Shown piece by piece: positions 11,722 to 19,828 of a stretch of 64,000 nt of DNA (its first letter is position 1; every line of letters starts with the position of its first letter). The notes beneath the pieces were generated by a model that saw nothing but the letters and a program-made list of their open reading frames with translations, searched no databases and was not told where the DNA came from. Location of the stretch: assembly GCA_013284265.1 (NCBI GenBank), contig JABTBR010000008.1:1-64000 (forward strand), given 5' to 3'. The position numbers and the translations under genes were made by a program. The stretch is from Oxalobacteraceae bacterium (GTDB lineage: Bacteria > Pseudomonadota > Gammaproteobacteria > Burkholderiales > Burkholderiaceae_D).

Positions 11722-13854
11722 TTACGGCGCGGTCAGGCCACGGCGATCCAGCAAGGGCTCGATCTTCGCATCGCGGCCGCGGAAGTTGCGGAACAGCTGC
11801 AGCGCATCGTCGGTACCGCCGCGCGACAGCAAGGTCTTGCGGAACCAGTCGCCGTTCTTGCGCTGCAGGCCGCCGCTTTCCTTGAACCATTCCACGGTAT
11901 CGGCGTCCAGCTTTTCGCTCCACAGATAGGCGTAGTAGCCAGCCGAGTAACCGCCCGCGAAACTATGCGAGAAGTAAGTGGTGCGGTAGCGCGGCGGCAC
12001 CAGCGCGAAGTCCACGCCCAGTTCCTTCAGCGACGCCGCTTCAAAGCCCAGCACATCCGTCGGCACCTGCGCCGGGGTCAGCTGGTGCCAGCGCTGGTCC
12101 AGCAGCGAGGCGGCGATGTATTCGGTGGTCGTGAAGCCCTGGTTGAACTTCTTGGTCGCGACCACCTTGTCGAGCAACTCCTTCGGCATCGGCGCGCCGG
12201 TCTTGTAATGCTTGGCGTAATTGGCCAGCACTTCCGGCCACAGCGCCCACATTTCATTGACCTGCGATGGATACTCGACGAAGTCGCGCGGGACATTGGT
12301 GCCCGAGAAACGCGGGTATTTCACGTTCGAGAACATGCCGTGCAGCGCGTGGCCGAATTCATGGAAGGCGGTTTTCACTTCATCATAGGTCAGCAGCGTC
12401 GGCTCGCCGGCAGGCGGCTTGGGAATGTTCAGGTGATTGCCCACCACCGAGTGCGTGCCCATCAGGCCGGACTGCGAGATGTATTCATTCATCCAGGCGC
12501 CGCCCTGCTTGTTGCCGCGCGCGTACATATCGGCCAGGAAGATCGCCAACTGCTTGCCGTTCGCATCGAACACGTCGAACACGCGCACGTCCGGGTTGTA
12601 CACCGGCAGATCCTTGCGCTCCTTGAAGCTCAGGCCGTACAACTTGCCCGCCGCGAAGAACACGCCCTTGACCAGCACATTGTCCAGCTCGAAGTAGGGC
12701 TTGAGCTGGTTCTCGTCGAAGGCGAAGCGCTGGGCGCGCACCTTGTCGGTGTAGAGCGCCCAGTCGGCCGCCGTCACGGCGCCGCCCTGCTCCGCGCTGG
12801 CGGCCACTTGCAAATCGGCCGCTTCCTTGCGTGCATTGTTGACGGCGGGCTTGGACAGCTCGCTCAGCAGCTTGTTGACGGCGGCGGTGTCGTGCGCGGT
12901 CTGGTCTTCCAGCGAATAGGCCGCGTAGTTGGCGTAGCCCAGCAGTGCGGCTTTTTCCGCGCGCGCCTTGGCGATTTTCAGTACCACGTCACGGTTGTCG
13001 AATTCGCCGCTTTGGCCACGGTTCAGCGACGCGGCCAGCAGGCGCTCGCGCACATCGTGACGGCTCAGTTCGGCCAAAGGCGGCTGGCCCGAGGTGTTGA
13101 CCAGGGCGACCAGGAATTTGCCGTCCAGGCCCTTGGCCTTGGCCGCTGCGGCGGCGCCATCGATGGCGGCGGCGCTCATGCCGGCCAGCTCTTCACGCGT
13201 GTCGACCACCAGCGCGGCGGCATTGGTGCCCTTCAGTACGTTCTGCGAGAAGGTCGTTTGCAGCGTGGCGATTTCGCCATTGATGACGGACAGTTTTTGC
13301 TTGTCGGCCGCCGACAGCTTGGCGCCGGCGCGGACGAAATCGGTATGGTAGCGTTCCAGCAAATGCTTGGATTCGGCGTCCAGGCCCAGCTTGTCGCGCT
13401 TGGCGTACAGCGCTTCCACGCGCTGGAACAGCTTGGCGTTGAGGAAGATCGCATCGCCGTGGGCCGCCAGTTTGGGCGACATGTCGCGGTCGACCGCGTC
13501 CAGCGTGTCATTGGTGTTGGCGCCTTGCAGGTTCTGGAAGGTGGTCTGTACGCGGGTCAGCAACTGGCCCGAACGCTCCATCGCCACCACGGTGTTGTCG
13601 AAAGTGGCCGCCTTTGGGTTGTTGGCGATCGTCTCGATCTCCTTCAATTGCTGGCGCATGCCCTCGGCAAATGCCGGTGCGAAATGCTCGTCCTTGATCT
13701 TGTCGAATGCCGGATAGTGGAAGGGCAAGGTGCTGGCCTTGGCGAGGGGATTGGACGCCAGCGCGGCGGCGGGTGCCACCGGCGCCGCCAGAACGGTCTG
13801 GGTCATTGCCAGGCCAAGACTGGCCGCGATTACGAGCATTTGAGGACGGGACAT
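11722..13854 (-). CDS. dcp: M3 family zinc metallopeptidase (peptidyl-dipeptidase Dcp-like)
   Basis: The protein degrades small peptides. The M3 zinc site HEFGHALHGM lies at about residue 497, with the rest of the M3 core (FVEYPSQVNEMW, SGYYAYLWSEKLDAD) downstream. ATG at 13854 (MSRPQMLVIAASLGLAMTQT) gives a cleavable signal peptide ending VLAAP, so it is probably periplasmic. A further upstream frame opening to 13905 is not needed. At 710 residues it fits Dcp. Dcp and oligopeptidase A are close relatives; the signal peptide favours the Dcp side. Confidence 0.93.
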   Translation of the reverse strand: MSRPQMLVIAASLGLAMTQTVLAAPVAPAAALASNPLAKASTLPFHYPAFDKIKDEHFAPAFAEGMRQQLKEIETIANNPKAATFDNTVVAMERSGQLLTRVQTTFQNLQGANTNDTLDAVDRDMSPKLAAHGDAIFLNAKLFQRVEALYAKRDKLGLDAESKHLLERYHTDFVRAGAKLSAADKQKLSVINGEIATLQTTFSQNVLKGTNAAALVVDTREELAGMSAAAIDGAAAAAKAKGLDGKFLVALVNTSGQPPLAELSRHDVRERLLAASLNRGQSGEFDNRDVVLKIAKARAEKAALLGYANYAAYSLEDQTAHDTAAVNKLLSELSKPAVNNARKEAADLQVAASAEQGGAVTAADWALYTDKVRAQRFAFDENQLKPYFELDNVLVKGVFFAAGKLYGLSFKERKDLPVYNPDVRVFDVFDANGKQLAIFLADMYARGNKQGGAWMNEYISQSGLMGTHSVVGNHLNIPKPPAGEPTLLTYDEVKTAFHEFGHALHGMFSNVKYPRFSGTNVPRDFVEYPSQVNEMWALWPEVLANYAKHYKTGAPMPKELLDKVVATKKFNQGFTTTEYIAASLLDQRWHQLTPAQVPTDVLGFEAASLKELGVDFALVPPRYRTTYFSHSFAGGYSAGYYAYLWSEKLDADTVEWFKESGGLQRKNGDWFRKTLLSRGGTDDALQLFRNFRGRDAKIEPLLDRRGLTAP

Positions 13855-14094
13855 GTTTTCATCTTTCAAAAAGCACCAAAAAATGCTGACGGGGTAGCGC
13901 AGCATGCTAGCGCGAAATGATAGCAGGCAGTTATACGGGAGTCACCAGCAAAAAAACTGCTGTATTGCAGGGAAAACCGAATCTTATTCAGGCAATCACC
14001 CCATCCTTTCCACTGCTTACCTGAAGGAAACTATGCTTGGTGAGATTTACTGTTAAAGTGATAACTTTACCACCCACACTGTCCTTGGAAGTCC

Positions 14095-14565
14095 ATGAAC
14101 GTCCCTATGCTGAAACGCCTGCTTCCCTGCGCACTCGCCATGCTGGCCCAGCAAGCCCTTGCGGCCGAGTCATCCGCCCGGGCCGGCAAATTCTCCTCGC
14201 GCGAAGAGCTGCGCTACTGCATGGAATCGGAAGCGCAGCTGTCCCAGCGCAAGAAGAACAATAGCGACTACGTGGCGAAAAATCGCGCGGCCCTGGCACG
14301 CATACAGGCTGAAGCGGCGGTCATCGTCCAACAGCAAAGCGTGCTCGACCATAGCGACGAAGTTGCCGTCAATGCCCTGAATCTGGTCATTGACCAGCAC
14401 AATCAGTTCGTGGAAGAAACCAATGCCGAGGCCGAAACCCAGAATGCCCTGAGCAGCGCCTACAATGACGGCATGCTCACCCACAACCGGCGCTGCGCCG
14501 CCATGGTCTACCGCATGGAAGACCGCAAGGCGATTCTGGCAGAGCGCAAAGCCCAACAGAAATAA
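14095..14565 (+). CDS. Exported coiled-coil protein of unknown function
   Basis: This 156-residue protein starts with a signal peptide ending LAMLAQQALAAES; the ribosome site is GGAAG. The mature part is almost wholly helical, rich in Ala, Glu, Gln and Asn, and has two cysteines (LRYCMES and RRCAAM) about 90 residues apart that could pair in the periplasm. It ends 4 bases before the next gene and is surely co-transcribed with it. I recognise no family. Confidence 0.75.
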   Translation: MNVPMLKRLLPCALAMLAQQALAAESSARAGKFSSREELRYCMESEAQLSQRKKNNSDYVAKNRAALARIQAEAAVIVQQQSVLDHSDEVAVNALNLVIDQHNQFVEETNAEAETQNALSSAYNDGMLTHNRRCAAMVYRMEDRKAILAERKAQQK

Positions 14566-14569
14566 GCCC

Positions 14570-15298
14570 ATGGAAATGTTCGCCTACCCCGTCATCGCGC
14601 TGTTGTTCGTGGCCGTGTTCACCCGCGAAGTGATCGCCCCGGCCTCGCGCAACCATTGCGACCGGCGCTGGCTGATCCTGTCCCTGTCGCTGGGCGCCGC
14701 CACCGTGATCACCACGATAGGCCTGGGCTACCTGTGCAGCAGCTTCATCCACGGGATCGCGCTGATTCCGGCCGCGCAAGCCTGGCCAGATTTACTGGTG
14801 GGTAGCTTGAGTTTTCTGATGGCCAGTTTCCTGTTTTACTGGTGGCATCGCGCCACCCACCACGCCGATCTGCTGTGGCGCATCTTTCACCAGCTACACC
14901 ACAGCGCGCACCGCATCGAAGCGCTGACCGCCTTCTTCGCCCATCCGCTCGATACCGCGATGGCCGTGCTGATCAGCGTGTTCTCCAGTTATATCGTGTT
15001 TGGCGCTTCGCCGATTGCCGCGGGCTGGGCGCTGCTGCTGACGGGCGCCTTCGATCTGTTTCTGCATTCGGACATCCGCACCCCGCGCTGGCTGGGCTAT
15101 CTGGTTCAGCGGCCGGAAATGCACACCGTGCACCATCGCTACGAGCACCACGCGCAAAATTACGGCCTGCCAGTCTGGGACCTGCTGTTCGGCACCTGGC
15201 ACAATCCGGCGGAACGTTGCGCCAGGCTGGGCTTCGATCCCGACAAGTCCGAACGCATCAGCGACATGTTGCTGTGCAAAGATGTTCACCAATCCTGA
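14570..15298 (+). CDS. Sterol desaturase / fatty acid hydroxylase family membrane protein
   Basis: This 242-residue integral membrane di-iron protein has the expected histidine clusters: WWHRATHH near 88, HQLHHS near 107, and HTVHHRYEHH near 186. Four or so membrane segments surround them. The family hydroxylates or desaturates lipids; the substrate here cannot be told. Start ATG at 14570 lies 4 bases after the previous stop and gives MEMFAYPVIALLF. It is the middle gene of a likely three-gene unit 14095-15678. Confidence 0.88.
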   Translation: MEMFAYPVIALLFVAVFTREVIAPASRNHCDRRWLILSLSLGAATVITTIGLGYLCSSFIHGIALIPAAQAWPDLLVGSLSFLMASFLFYWWHRATHHADLLWRIFHQLHHSAHRIEALTAFFAHPLDTAMAVLISVFSSYIVFGASPIAAGWALLLTGAFDLFLHSDIRTPRWLGYLVQRPEMHTVHHRYEHHAQNYGLPVWDLLFGTWHNPAERCARLGFDPDKSERISDMLLCKDVHQS

Positions 15299-15312
15299 AG
15301 AGCGCCACCACC

Positions 15313-15678
15313 ATGAATGTTTCGCAGTTAAAGAAAGCCTGCCTGCGCCTGAACGGCGCCACCGAGAACTTGAACGGGCCGCCGAGCAATGTGCTGTCGT
15401 ATTCCGTGGGTGGAAAGAATTTCGCCTACTTCAAGACCAGCGAGCCGGAGCAGTGGCGATTTAATATCCGCGTCTCGCCCGACCGCTTCATCGAGCTGAC
15501 CGACATGCCCGGCGTGAAACCCTCACGCTATATGGGGCGCTTCCATTGGGTGGCGATTGTCGATGTGAGCAAGTTCCCCGCCGACTATCTGCAGGAATTG
15601 CTGGAGTGGTCCTACCGCAAGGCGGCCAGTGGCTTGACCAAGGCGATGCAGAAGGAACTGGGCTTGCTGACGGCGTAA
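15313..15678 (+). CDS. MmcQ/YjbR family protein
   Basis: This 121-residue protein starts MNVSQLKKACLRLNGATENL and contains the family's typical centre (VGGKNFAYFKTSEPEQW, KVSPDRFIEL-like) and a terminal helical part (LQELLEWSYRKAASGL). YjbR proteins have a CyaY-like fold and are described as DNA-binding, but their role is poorly known. It lies 14 bases after the desaturase-like gene and is the last gene of the unit. Confidence 0.85.
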   Translation: MNVSQLKKACLRLNGATENLNGPPSNVLSYSVGGKNFAYFKTSEPEQWRFNIRVSPDRFIELTDMPGVKPSRYMGRFHWVAIVDVSKFPADYLQELLEWSYRKAASGLTKAMQKELGLLTA

Positions 15679-15699
15679 GCCGGCGCGGGCCGCGACGCA

Positions 15700-15730
15700 C
15701 AAGCGCAAGGTCTGAGAAGACCTGCGCTTG
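15700..15730. terminator. Hairpin between convergent genes
   Basis: AGGTCT/AGACCT extended by CAAGCGC/GCGCTTG (one bulged A) makes a 13-pair stem with a 4-base loop, in the 67 bases between two convergent genes. The T-tail is short on both strands. It probably ends transcripts from both sides. Confidence 0.65.
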
Positions 15731-15745
15731 TTACGGATGGTTTGC

Positions 15746-16321
15746 TTAGTGCTTCAGTTGCGCCTCAATTCGACGTTCCGGCAGGAACCAGATCACGGCA
15801 ACCGACACGTAGATTGCCAATGCAATCCCAACGTGCAGATATGCCAATCCAATCGCCGTCAGATACAACGCGGGCGACAGCCACACCTTGCCATCCTTGC
15901 CAACCGCCTTGGCCAGCGGCGAGTTGCCAGGGTTACGCGCGATCAGCACCTTCTGCAGAATCAGATAGGCAATCGCCGCCATCAGCAGCATGAAGCCATA
16001 CAGCGCGACGGGCAGCGGCTCGAAATGGTTCTCGCCCATCCAGCCGGTGGCAAACGGAATCAGCGACAGCCAGAACAGCAGGTGCAGATTGGCCCACAGC
16101 ACCACACCATCGACTTGCGAGGAAGCGTGCAAAAGATGGTGGTGATTATTCCAATAAATCCCCACGTAGACAAAGCTCAGCACATAGCTGAGCAACACCG
16201 GAATCAGCGGCTGCAACGCCGCCCAGTCCGCCCCATGCGGCACCTTTAGTTCCAGCACCATGATGGTGATGATGATCGCGATAACGCCATCGCTGAATGC
16301 TTCCAACCTGCCTTTGCCCAT
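15746..16321 (-). CDS. TMEM175-like (DUF1211) membrane protein
   Basis: This 191-residue protein begins MGKGRLEAFSDGVIAIIITI. The RxxxFSDG signature in the first membrane helix defines the TMEM175 potassium-channel family. About six hydrophobic segments follow, one repeat as in bacterial members, which assemble as tetramers. Histidines (NNHHHLLH) lie between helices 2 and 3. Channel activity is inferred from the family. The gene is single and divergent from the M48 peptidase gene. Confidence 0.85.
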   Translation of the reverse strand: MGKGRLEAFSDGVIAIIITIMVLELKVPHGADWAALQPLIPVLLSYVLSFVYVGIYWNNHHHLLHASSQVDGVVLWANLHLLFWLSLIPFATGWMGENHFEPLPVALYGFMLLMAAIAYLILQKVLIARNPGNSPLAKAVGKDGKVWLSPALYLTAIGLAYLHVGIALAIYVSVAVIWFLPERRIEAQLKH

Positions 16322-16546
16322 TTTTCGCCTATCAGTTAGTAAAACGCTAGTAGCGGTATGTTACTGCACCAAATCATCCAATCGACACGAGCAGTTTTCT
16401 TTTGGCGATGAAAATTGTAGGTCCAACGCTGCTTGATCTGCCTTAAAGTTGCCGTGAAATAACATCGCTATGATTTCCCTACGGCAATGTGCCGCAGACC
16501 TCTGCAAGGTTGCGGAGGCGATGATCAATTATTGGGGAGCTCATTC

Positions 16547-17347
16547 ATGAAATCGATTCGTTTATCCATGCTGGCCAAACGGCTCAAGCCTGTACCGGCG
16601 CTGTTCACGGGCGGCGCGATGCTATTGTCGATGCTGGCCTGTACCTCGACCAATGCCGTGGATTTTGGCGGGCTGGTCAATTCGGCTGGTTTGGCGGCGA
16701 AAGCCGCGACCCTGAGCGATGCGGAAGTGGCCGATCTGGCGGACAAATCCTGCGCCGATCTCGATCGCCGGAACAAGATCGCCGCGCCCGGCAGCAAGTA
16801 CGCGAAACGCCTAGCGACAGCGTTGAAACCGCTGAAGATGGACAAGTTCAACGGCAAACCGCTCAATGCCAAGGTGTACCTGGTCAGCGACGTCAATGCC
16901 TTCGCGATGGACAATGGCTGCATCCGCGTGTTCGCCGGCTTGATGGATATGGCGAATGACGACGAGATACGCGGCGTCGTGGGACATGAAATCGGCCATG
17001 TGTTGCTGGGACATTCCAAGAAGTCCATGCAAACGGCCTACACCTTGCAGGCGGCGCGCGGTGCGGCCGGCGCTGTCAGCACCACTGCGGCGACCTTGAG
17101 CCAGTCGGATCTCGGGGACCTGGGTCAGAAATTCATCCAGGCGCAGTTTTCTCAATCGCAGGAAACGGATGCGGACGATCAATCCTATGGGATTTTATAC
17201 AAGGAGAAATTGTCACGAACAGGACTGGTGACGATGTTCCAGAAGCTGGCTAAGCTGGATGGCTCCGGCCACAGCATGTTCAGTTCGCATCCATCCTCGC
17301 CGGATCGCGCGCAGCATATTCAGTCGCGCATTGATAAGGATGGTTAA
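16547..17347 (+). CDS. M48 family metallopeptidase, tandem copy A
   Basis: This 266-residue exported zinc peptidase has the HExxH site in GVVGHEIGHVLLGH and a distal SHPSSPDRAQHI motif typical of YggG/LoiP-like M48 proteins. The start at 16547 is preceded by GGGGAGC. The leader contains MLACTSTNA: the cysteine might be a non-standard lipobox, or cleavage may follow TNA. The copy at 17612 is almost identical from VDFGGLVNS to the end. The product probably acts on envelope proteins. Confidence 0.9.
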   Translation: MKSIRLSMLAKRLKPVPALFTGGAMLLSMLACTSTNAVDFGGLVNSAGLAAKAATLSDAEVADLADKSCADLDRRNKIAAPGSKYAKRLATALKPLKMDKFNGKPLNAKVYLVSDVNAFAMDNGCIRVFAGLMDMANDDEIRGVVGHEIGHVLLGHSKKSMQTAYTLQAARGAAGAVSTTAATLSQSDLGDLGQKFIQAQFSQSQETDADDQSYGILYKEKLSRTGLVTMFQKLAKLDGSGHSMFSSHPSSPDRAQHIQSRIDKDG

Positions 17348-17477
17348 GCCGACGGCTTGTCATGGCCTGAACCGCCGCAGGTCGCGCTATGCAAACGCGA
17401 GGTCTGCGGCAGGACATCGACGACGCGCAAGGACTGGGCTGGTTTGTTTAATATCATTGCACATAGTACAATATCAT

Positions 17478-17483
17478 TATAAT
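17478..17483 (+). promoter_or_regulatory. Candidate -10 element for M48 copy B
   Basis: A consensus TATAAT lies in an AT-rich pocket between the two M48 genes, with TTGCAC 15 bases upstream (17457-17462). The spacing is short, so the -35 is uncertain. Its presence suggests copy B has its own promoter and a long leader. Confidence 0.4.
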
Positions 17484-17611
17484 AATTTTTACTGTGAATT
17501 ATTATCTCCACACAATTTCAGCAAGTCATATCGGATGCGCAGTCATCACGACGGACCAGTCTCAGCGCTCACACTGTACGGAATACGCAGTCAATTTTTA
17601 AGAAAGTAATT

Positions 17612-18412
17612 ATGGTATCGATGCATTTAACCTTGCGCGACAAACAGCGCAAGTCTGTTCCAGCCCTGCTCGCCGGCGGCATGCTGCTTTGCTCGGCATT
17701 CGCAACTCCCCTGGCCAGCGCCATCGATTTTGGCGGACTGGTCAATTCAGCCAGCCTGGCGGTCAAGGCAGCGACCTTGAGCGATACCGAAGTCATTGAG
17801 CTGGCGGAAAAGTCCTGTGCCGAACTCGATCGCACCAATCAGGTCGCAGCACCTGGCAGCAAATATGCAAAACGCCTGGCGACGGTATTAAAACCGATGA
17901 ATATGAGCCAGTTCAATGGCAAAGCACTCGATGCCAAGGTGTATCTGGTCAGCGACGTCAATGCCTTCGCGATGGACAATGGCTGTATCCGTGTGTACGC
18001 CGGCTTGATGGATATGGCCAATGACGATGAGATCCGTGGCGTCGTCGGACATGAAATCGGGCACGTGTTGCTGGGTCATTCCAAGAAGTCCATGCAAACG
18101 GCCTACACCTTGCAGGCGGCGCGCGGCGCGGCCGGGGCCGCTAGCGGCGCCGTTGCGGCATTGAGCCAGTCGGATCTGGGGAACCTCGGTCAAAAATTCA
18201 TCCAGGCACAGTTTTCCCAATCACAGGAAACGGCTGCGGACGACCAGTCCTATGGAATTCTGTACAAGGAAAAACTGTCGCGGACGGGCTTGGTGACGCT
18301 GTTCCAGAAGTTGGCCAAGCAGGAAGGCTCCGAGCACAGCATGTTCAGCTCGCATCCATCCTCGCCGGATCGCGCACAGCATATTCAGTCCCGCATCGAT
18401 AAAGACGGTTAA
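17612..18412 (+). CDS. M48 family metallopeptidase, tandem copy B
   Basis: It has 266 residues, exactly the length of copy A, and aligns end to end without gaps. The HEIGH site, the SQSDLG(D/N)LGQKF segment and the terminal RIDKDG are shared. Differences gather in the signal peptide (here LLCSAFATPLASA, a standard cleavable leader without a lipobox-like cysteine) and in charged surface positions. Clearly a recent tandem duplication. The 264-base gap between the copies is AT-rich, unlike its surroundings. Confidence 0.9.
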   Translation: MVSMHLTLRDKQRKSVPALLAGGMLLCSAFATPLASAIDFGGLVNSASLAVKAATLSDTEVIELAEKSCAELDRTNQVAAPGSKYAKRLATVLKPMNMSQFNGKALDAKVYLVSDVNAFAMDNGCIRVYAGLMDMANDDEIRGVVGHEIGHVLLGHSKKSMQTAYTLQAARGAAGAASGAVAALSQSDLGNLGQKFIQAQFSQSQETAADDQSYGILYKEKLSRTGLVTLFQKLAKQEGSEHSMFSSHPSSPDRAQHIQSRIDKDG

Positions 18413-18433
18413 ACGCCATACTGCCTTATCAAT

Positions 18434-18653
18434 CTACATCCGCAGTAAATTGACCGGGATACCTAAGACCTTTCCTGCTGCCGCCATGCCGCGATCTAAT
18501 GTGTAAACTGTTGCGTTATGTGCGGTAGCGATGGCGAGACCAACTGCTGATCGCGAGCGGCTCACCGGCGCTCAACATGAATTTCTCGGCTACCACACTG
18601 CCAGACTCGGGCGTCAGGTAAGCGATCAAAACACTGGTATCGACGTAACGCAT
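18434..18653 (-). pseudogene. PIN-domain toxin, internally deleted and frameshifted
   Basis: The ATG overlaps the antitoxin stop (TGATG). The frame reads MRYVDTSVLIAYLTPESGS and on to LAISSWS, a normal PIN N-terminus with the first catalytic Asp, then goes out of frame and stops. In the next frame the sequence resumes as AVGLAIATAHNATVYTLDRG to NLLRM and a stop, a normal PIN C-terminus. About 60 central residues of a usual 135-140 are missing at the junction near 18545. The toxin is therefore almost certainly inactive. Confidence 0.8.
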
Positions 18654-18889
18654 CAATAGCGATCACTGTCTCGAAGCTTCCGCATAAACTCACCCGCAGG
18701 TTCAGTTTGCCGCGGTAATCTTGCACGTAATTCGGCCAGACTAGGGAGCTGTTGACGCTGCGGCACACTGCGCACAAGCCGCACAACTGCCTGACCTCGT
18801 TTCGTAATAGTGACGTCCTCACCGGCCTCAACCATTGCAATCAGCTTGCTCAGTTGGGCTTTGGCCTCCGCCAAGGTAAACGTTTGCAT
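18653..18889 (-). CDS. Phd/YefM-type antitoxin
   Basis: This 78-residue protein starts MQTFTLAEAKAQLSKLIAMVEAGEDVTITKRGQ, the Phd/YefM DNA-binding fold complete with the 'I T (K/R) R G (Q/K)' turn. The C-terminal half (LRARLPRQTEPAGEFMRKLR) is the flexible toxin-wrapping part. The stop codon overlaps the toxin start by one base, the normal arrangement of a phd-PIN (VapBC-like) pair. The toxin partner is broken, so this antitoxin now stands alone. The ORF opens at 18931, but ATG at 18889 is the family start. Confidence 0.85.
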   Translation of the reverse strand: MQTFTLAEAKAQLSKLIAMVEAGEDVTITKRGQAVVRLVRSVPQRQQLPSLAELRARLPRQTEPAGEFMRKLRDSDRY

Positions 18890-18989
18890 GATTTCCTCAT
18901 GACTATCCAGGTAGTCATTCAAGCATAGCACGCGATTCCAACCTTATTTTGAGCGGAACCCAAGTCCGACGATGTAAAAAATCAAAGGA

Positions 18990-19205
18990 TCAATAGTGCG
19001 GCGGCCGCTCATTCGCAGCACTACCGCCGCCACCGCCACCGCTTTGCTGCTGGTCGCGCGCGTGCTGGGCCAGCGCCGCACACATCTGCTCGAGCTTGTC
19101 GATCTGCTTTTGCTGCTCGTAGATGCGCTGGTTGAGCGACTCCACCATGTCCTCCTGGTGGGCCAGCTTGATTTCGATATCGATGAAGCGGTCTTCGGTA
19201 CTCAC
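18990..19205 (-). CDS. slyX: SlyX family protein
   Basis: This 71-residue coiled-coil protein contains the SlyX core (IDIEIKLAHQEDMVESLNQ, then IYEQQKQIDKLEQ) and a glycine-rich tail ending NERPPHY. The GTG at 19205 has AGGGAG 7 bases upstream, so it is a better start than the upstream ATG at 19229. SlyX function is unknown in spite of its name. Confidence 0.85.
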   Translation of the reverse strand: MSTEDRFIDIEIKLAHQEDMVESLNQRIYEQQKQIDKLEQMCAALAQHARDQQQSGGGGGGSAANERPPHY

Positions 19206-19259
19206 GGCATACTCCCTGCTAGAAAGCATGCATTCTACCGCCCATCACCGGGCCGCCGT

Positions 19260-19742
19260 TTATTTCAGATAGATGCCGCCGCACAGGATCAGGTCGTCCT
19301 CGGGCTGGCAATACATGGCCTTGGGCTCGATCTTGCCGCTGACGGGATTGGTGAACTTGTATTCCTGCCAGAACGGCGTCTTCTTCTTGGCCATTTCCAC
19401 GCGCTCACGCACGAAGGCCTTGCCGTCGACATCCTTGATATCGATGAGATTCTTGCCGATCATCTTGGCGTTGGCGCCGTGGGCGCGCACTATGCCGTCC
19501 AGGCCGTAGATCACCAGATACAGGTCGCGGTCGATGAACTGGCCATCCTTCTTGCTGACTTCGGCATAGGCTTTGTCCTTGCCGTTGGCCTTCAGATAGA
19601 CCAGGCCTTTCTTGACCATCGCTTCGGCTTCGGCCTTGGTGGCGAAATCGTCAGCGTGCACAGGAGACAGCATGCCGCACATGAAGACGGCCGCCGGAAC
19701 TAGAAATTTCAGGATGCTGCGGGTAGCGGATCGCAATTTCAC
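19260..19742 (-). CDS. Exported single Cache-domain protein
   Basis: This 160-residue protein has a signal peptide ending SPVHADDF. The rest fits one sCache_2 domain: an N-terminal helix (KAEAEAMVKKGLVYLKANG), the sheet FIDRDLYLVIYGLDG, and the closing KAMYCQPEDDLILCGGIYLK, whose two cysteines may pair. There is no membrane anchor or signalling domain, so it probably works as a free periplasmic ligand-binding protein. The ligand is unknown. It is encoded just upstream of rep on the same strand. Confidence 0.82.
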   Translation of the reverse strand: MKLRSATRSILKFLVPAAVFMCGMLSPVHADDFATKAEAEAMVKKGLVYLKANGKDKAYAEVSKKDGQFIDRDLYLVIYGLDGIVRAHGANAKMIGKNLIDIKDVDGKAFVRERVEMAKKKTPFWQEYKFTNPVSGKIEPKAMYCQPEDDLILCGGIYLK

Positions 19743-19828
19743 CTCCGAAAAAACAAGCCGGTCTGACTTGGATCAATGCTAGCACGCCAATCTTTTGTTA
19801 AGGCCAATTTTCTGACCAGAATTCCGGC

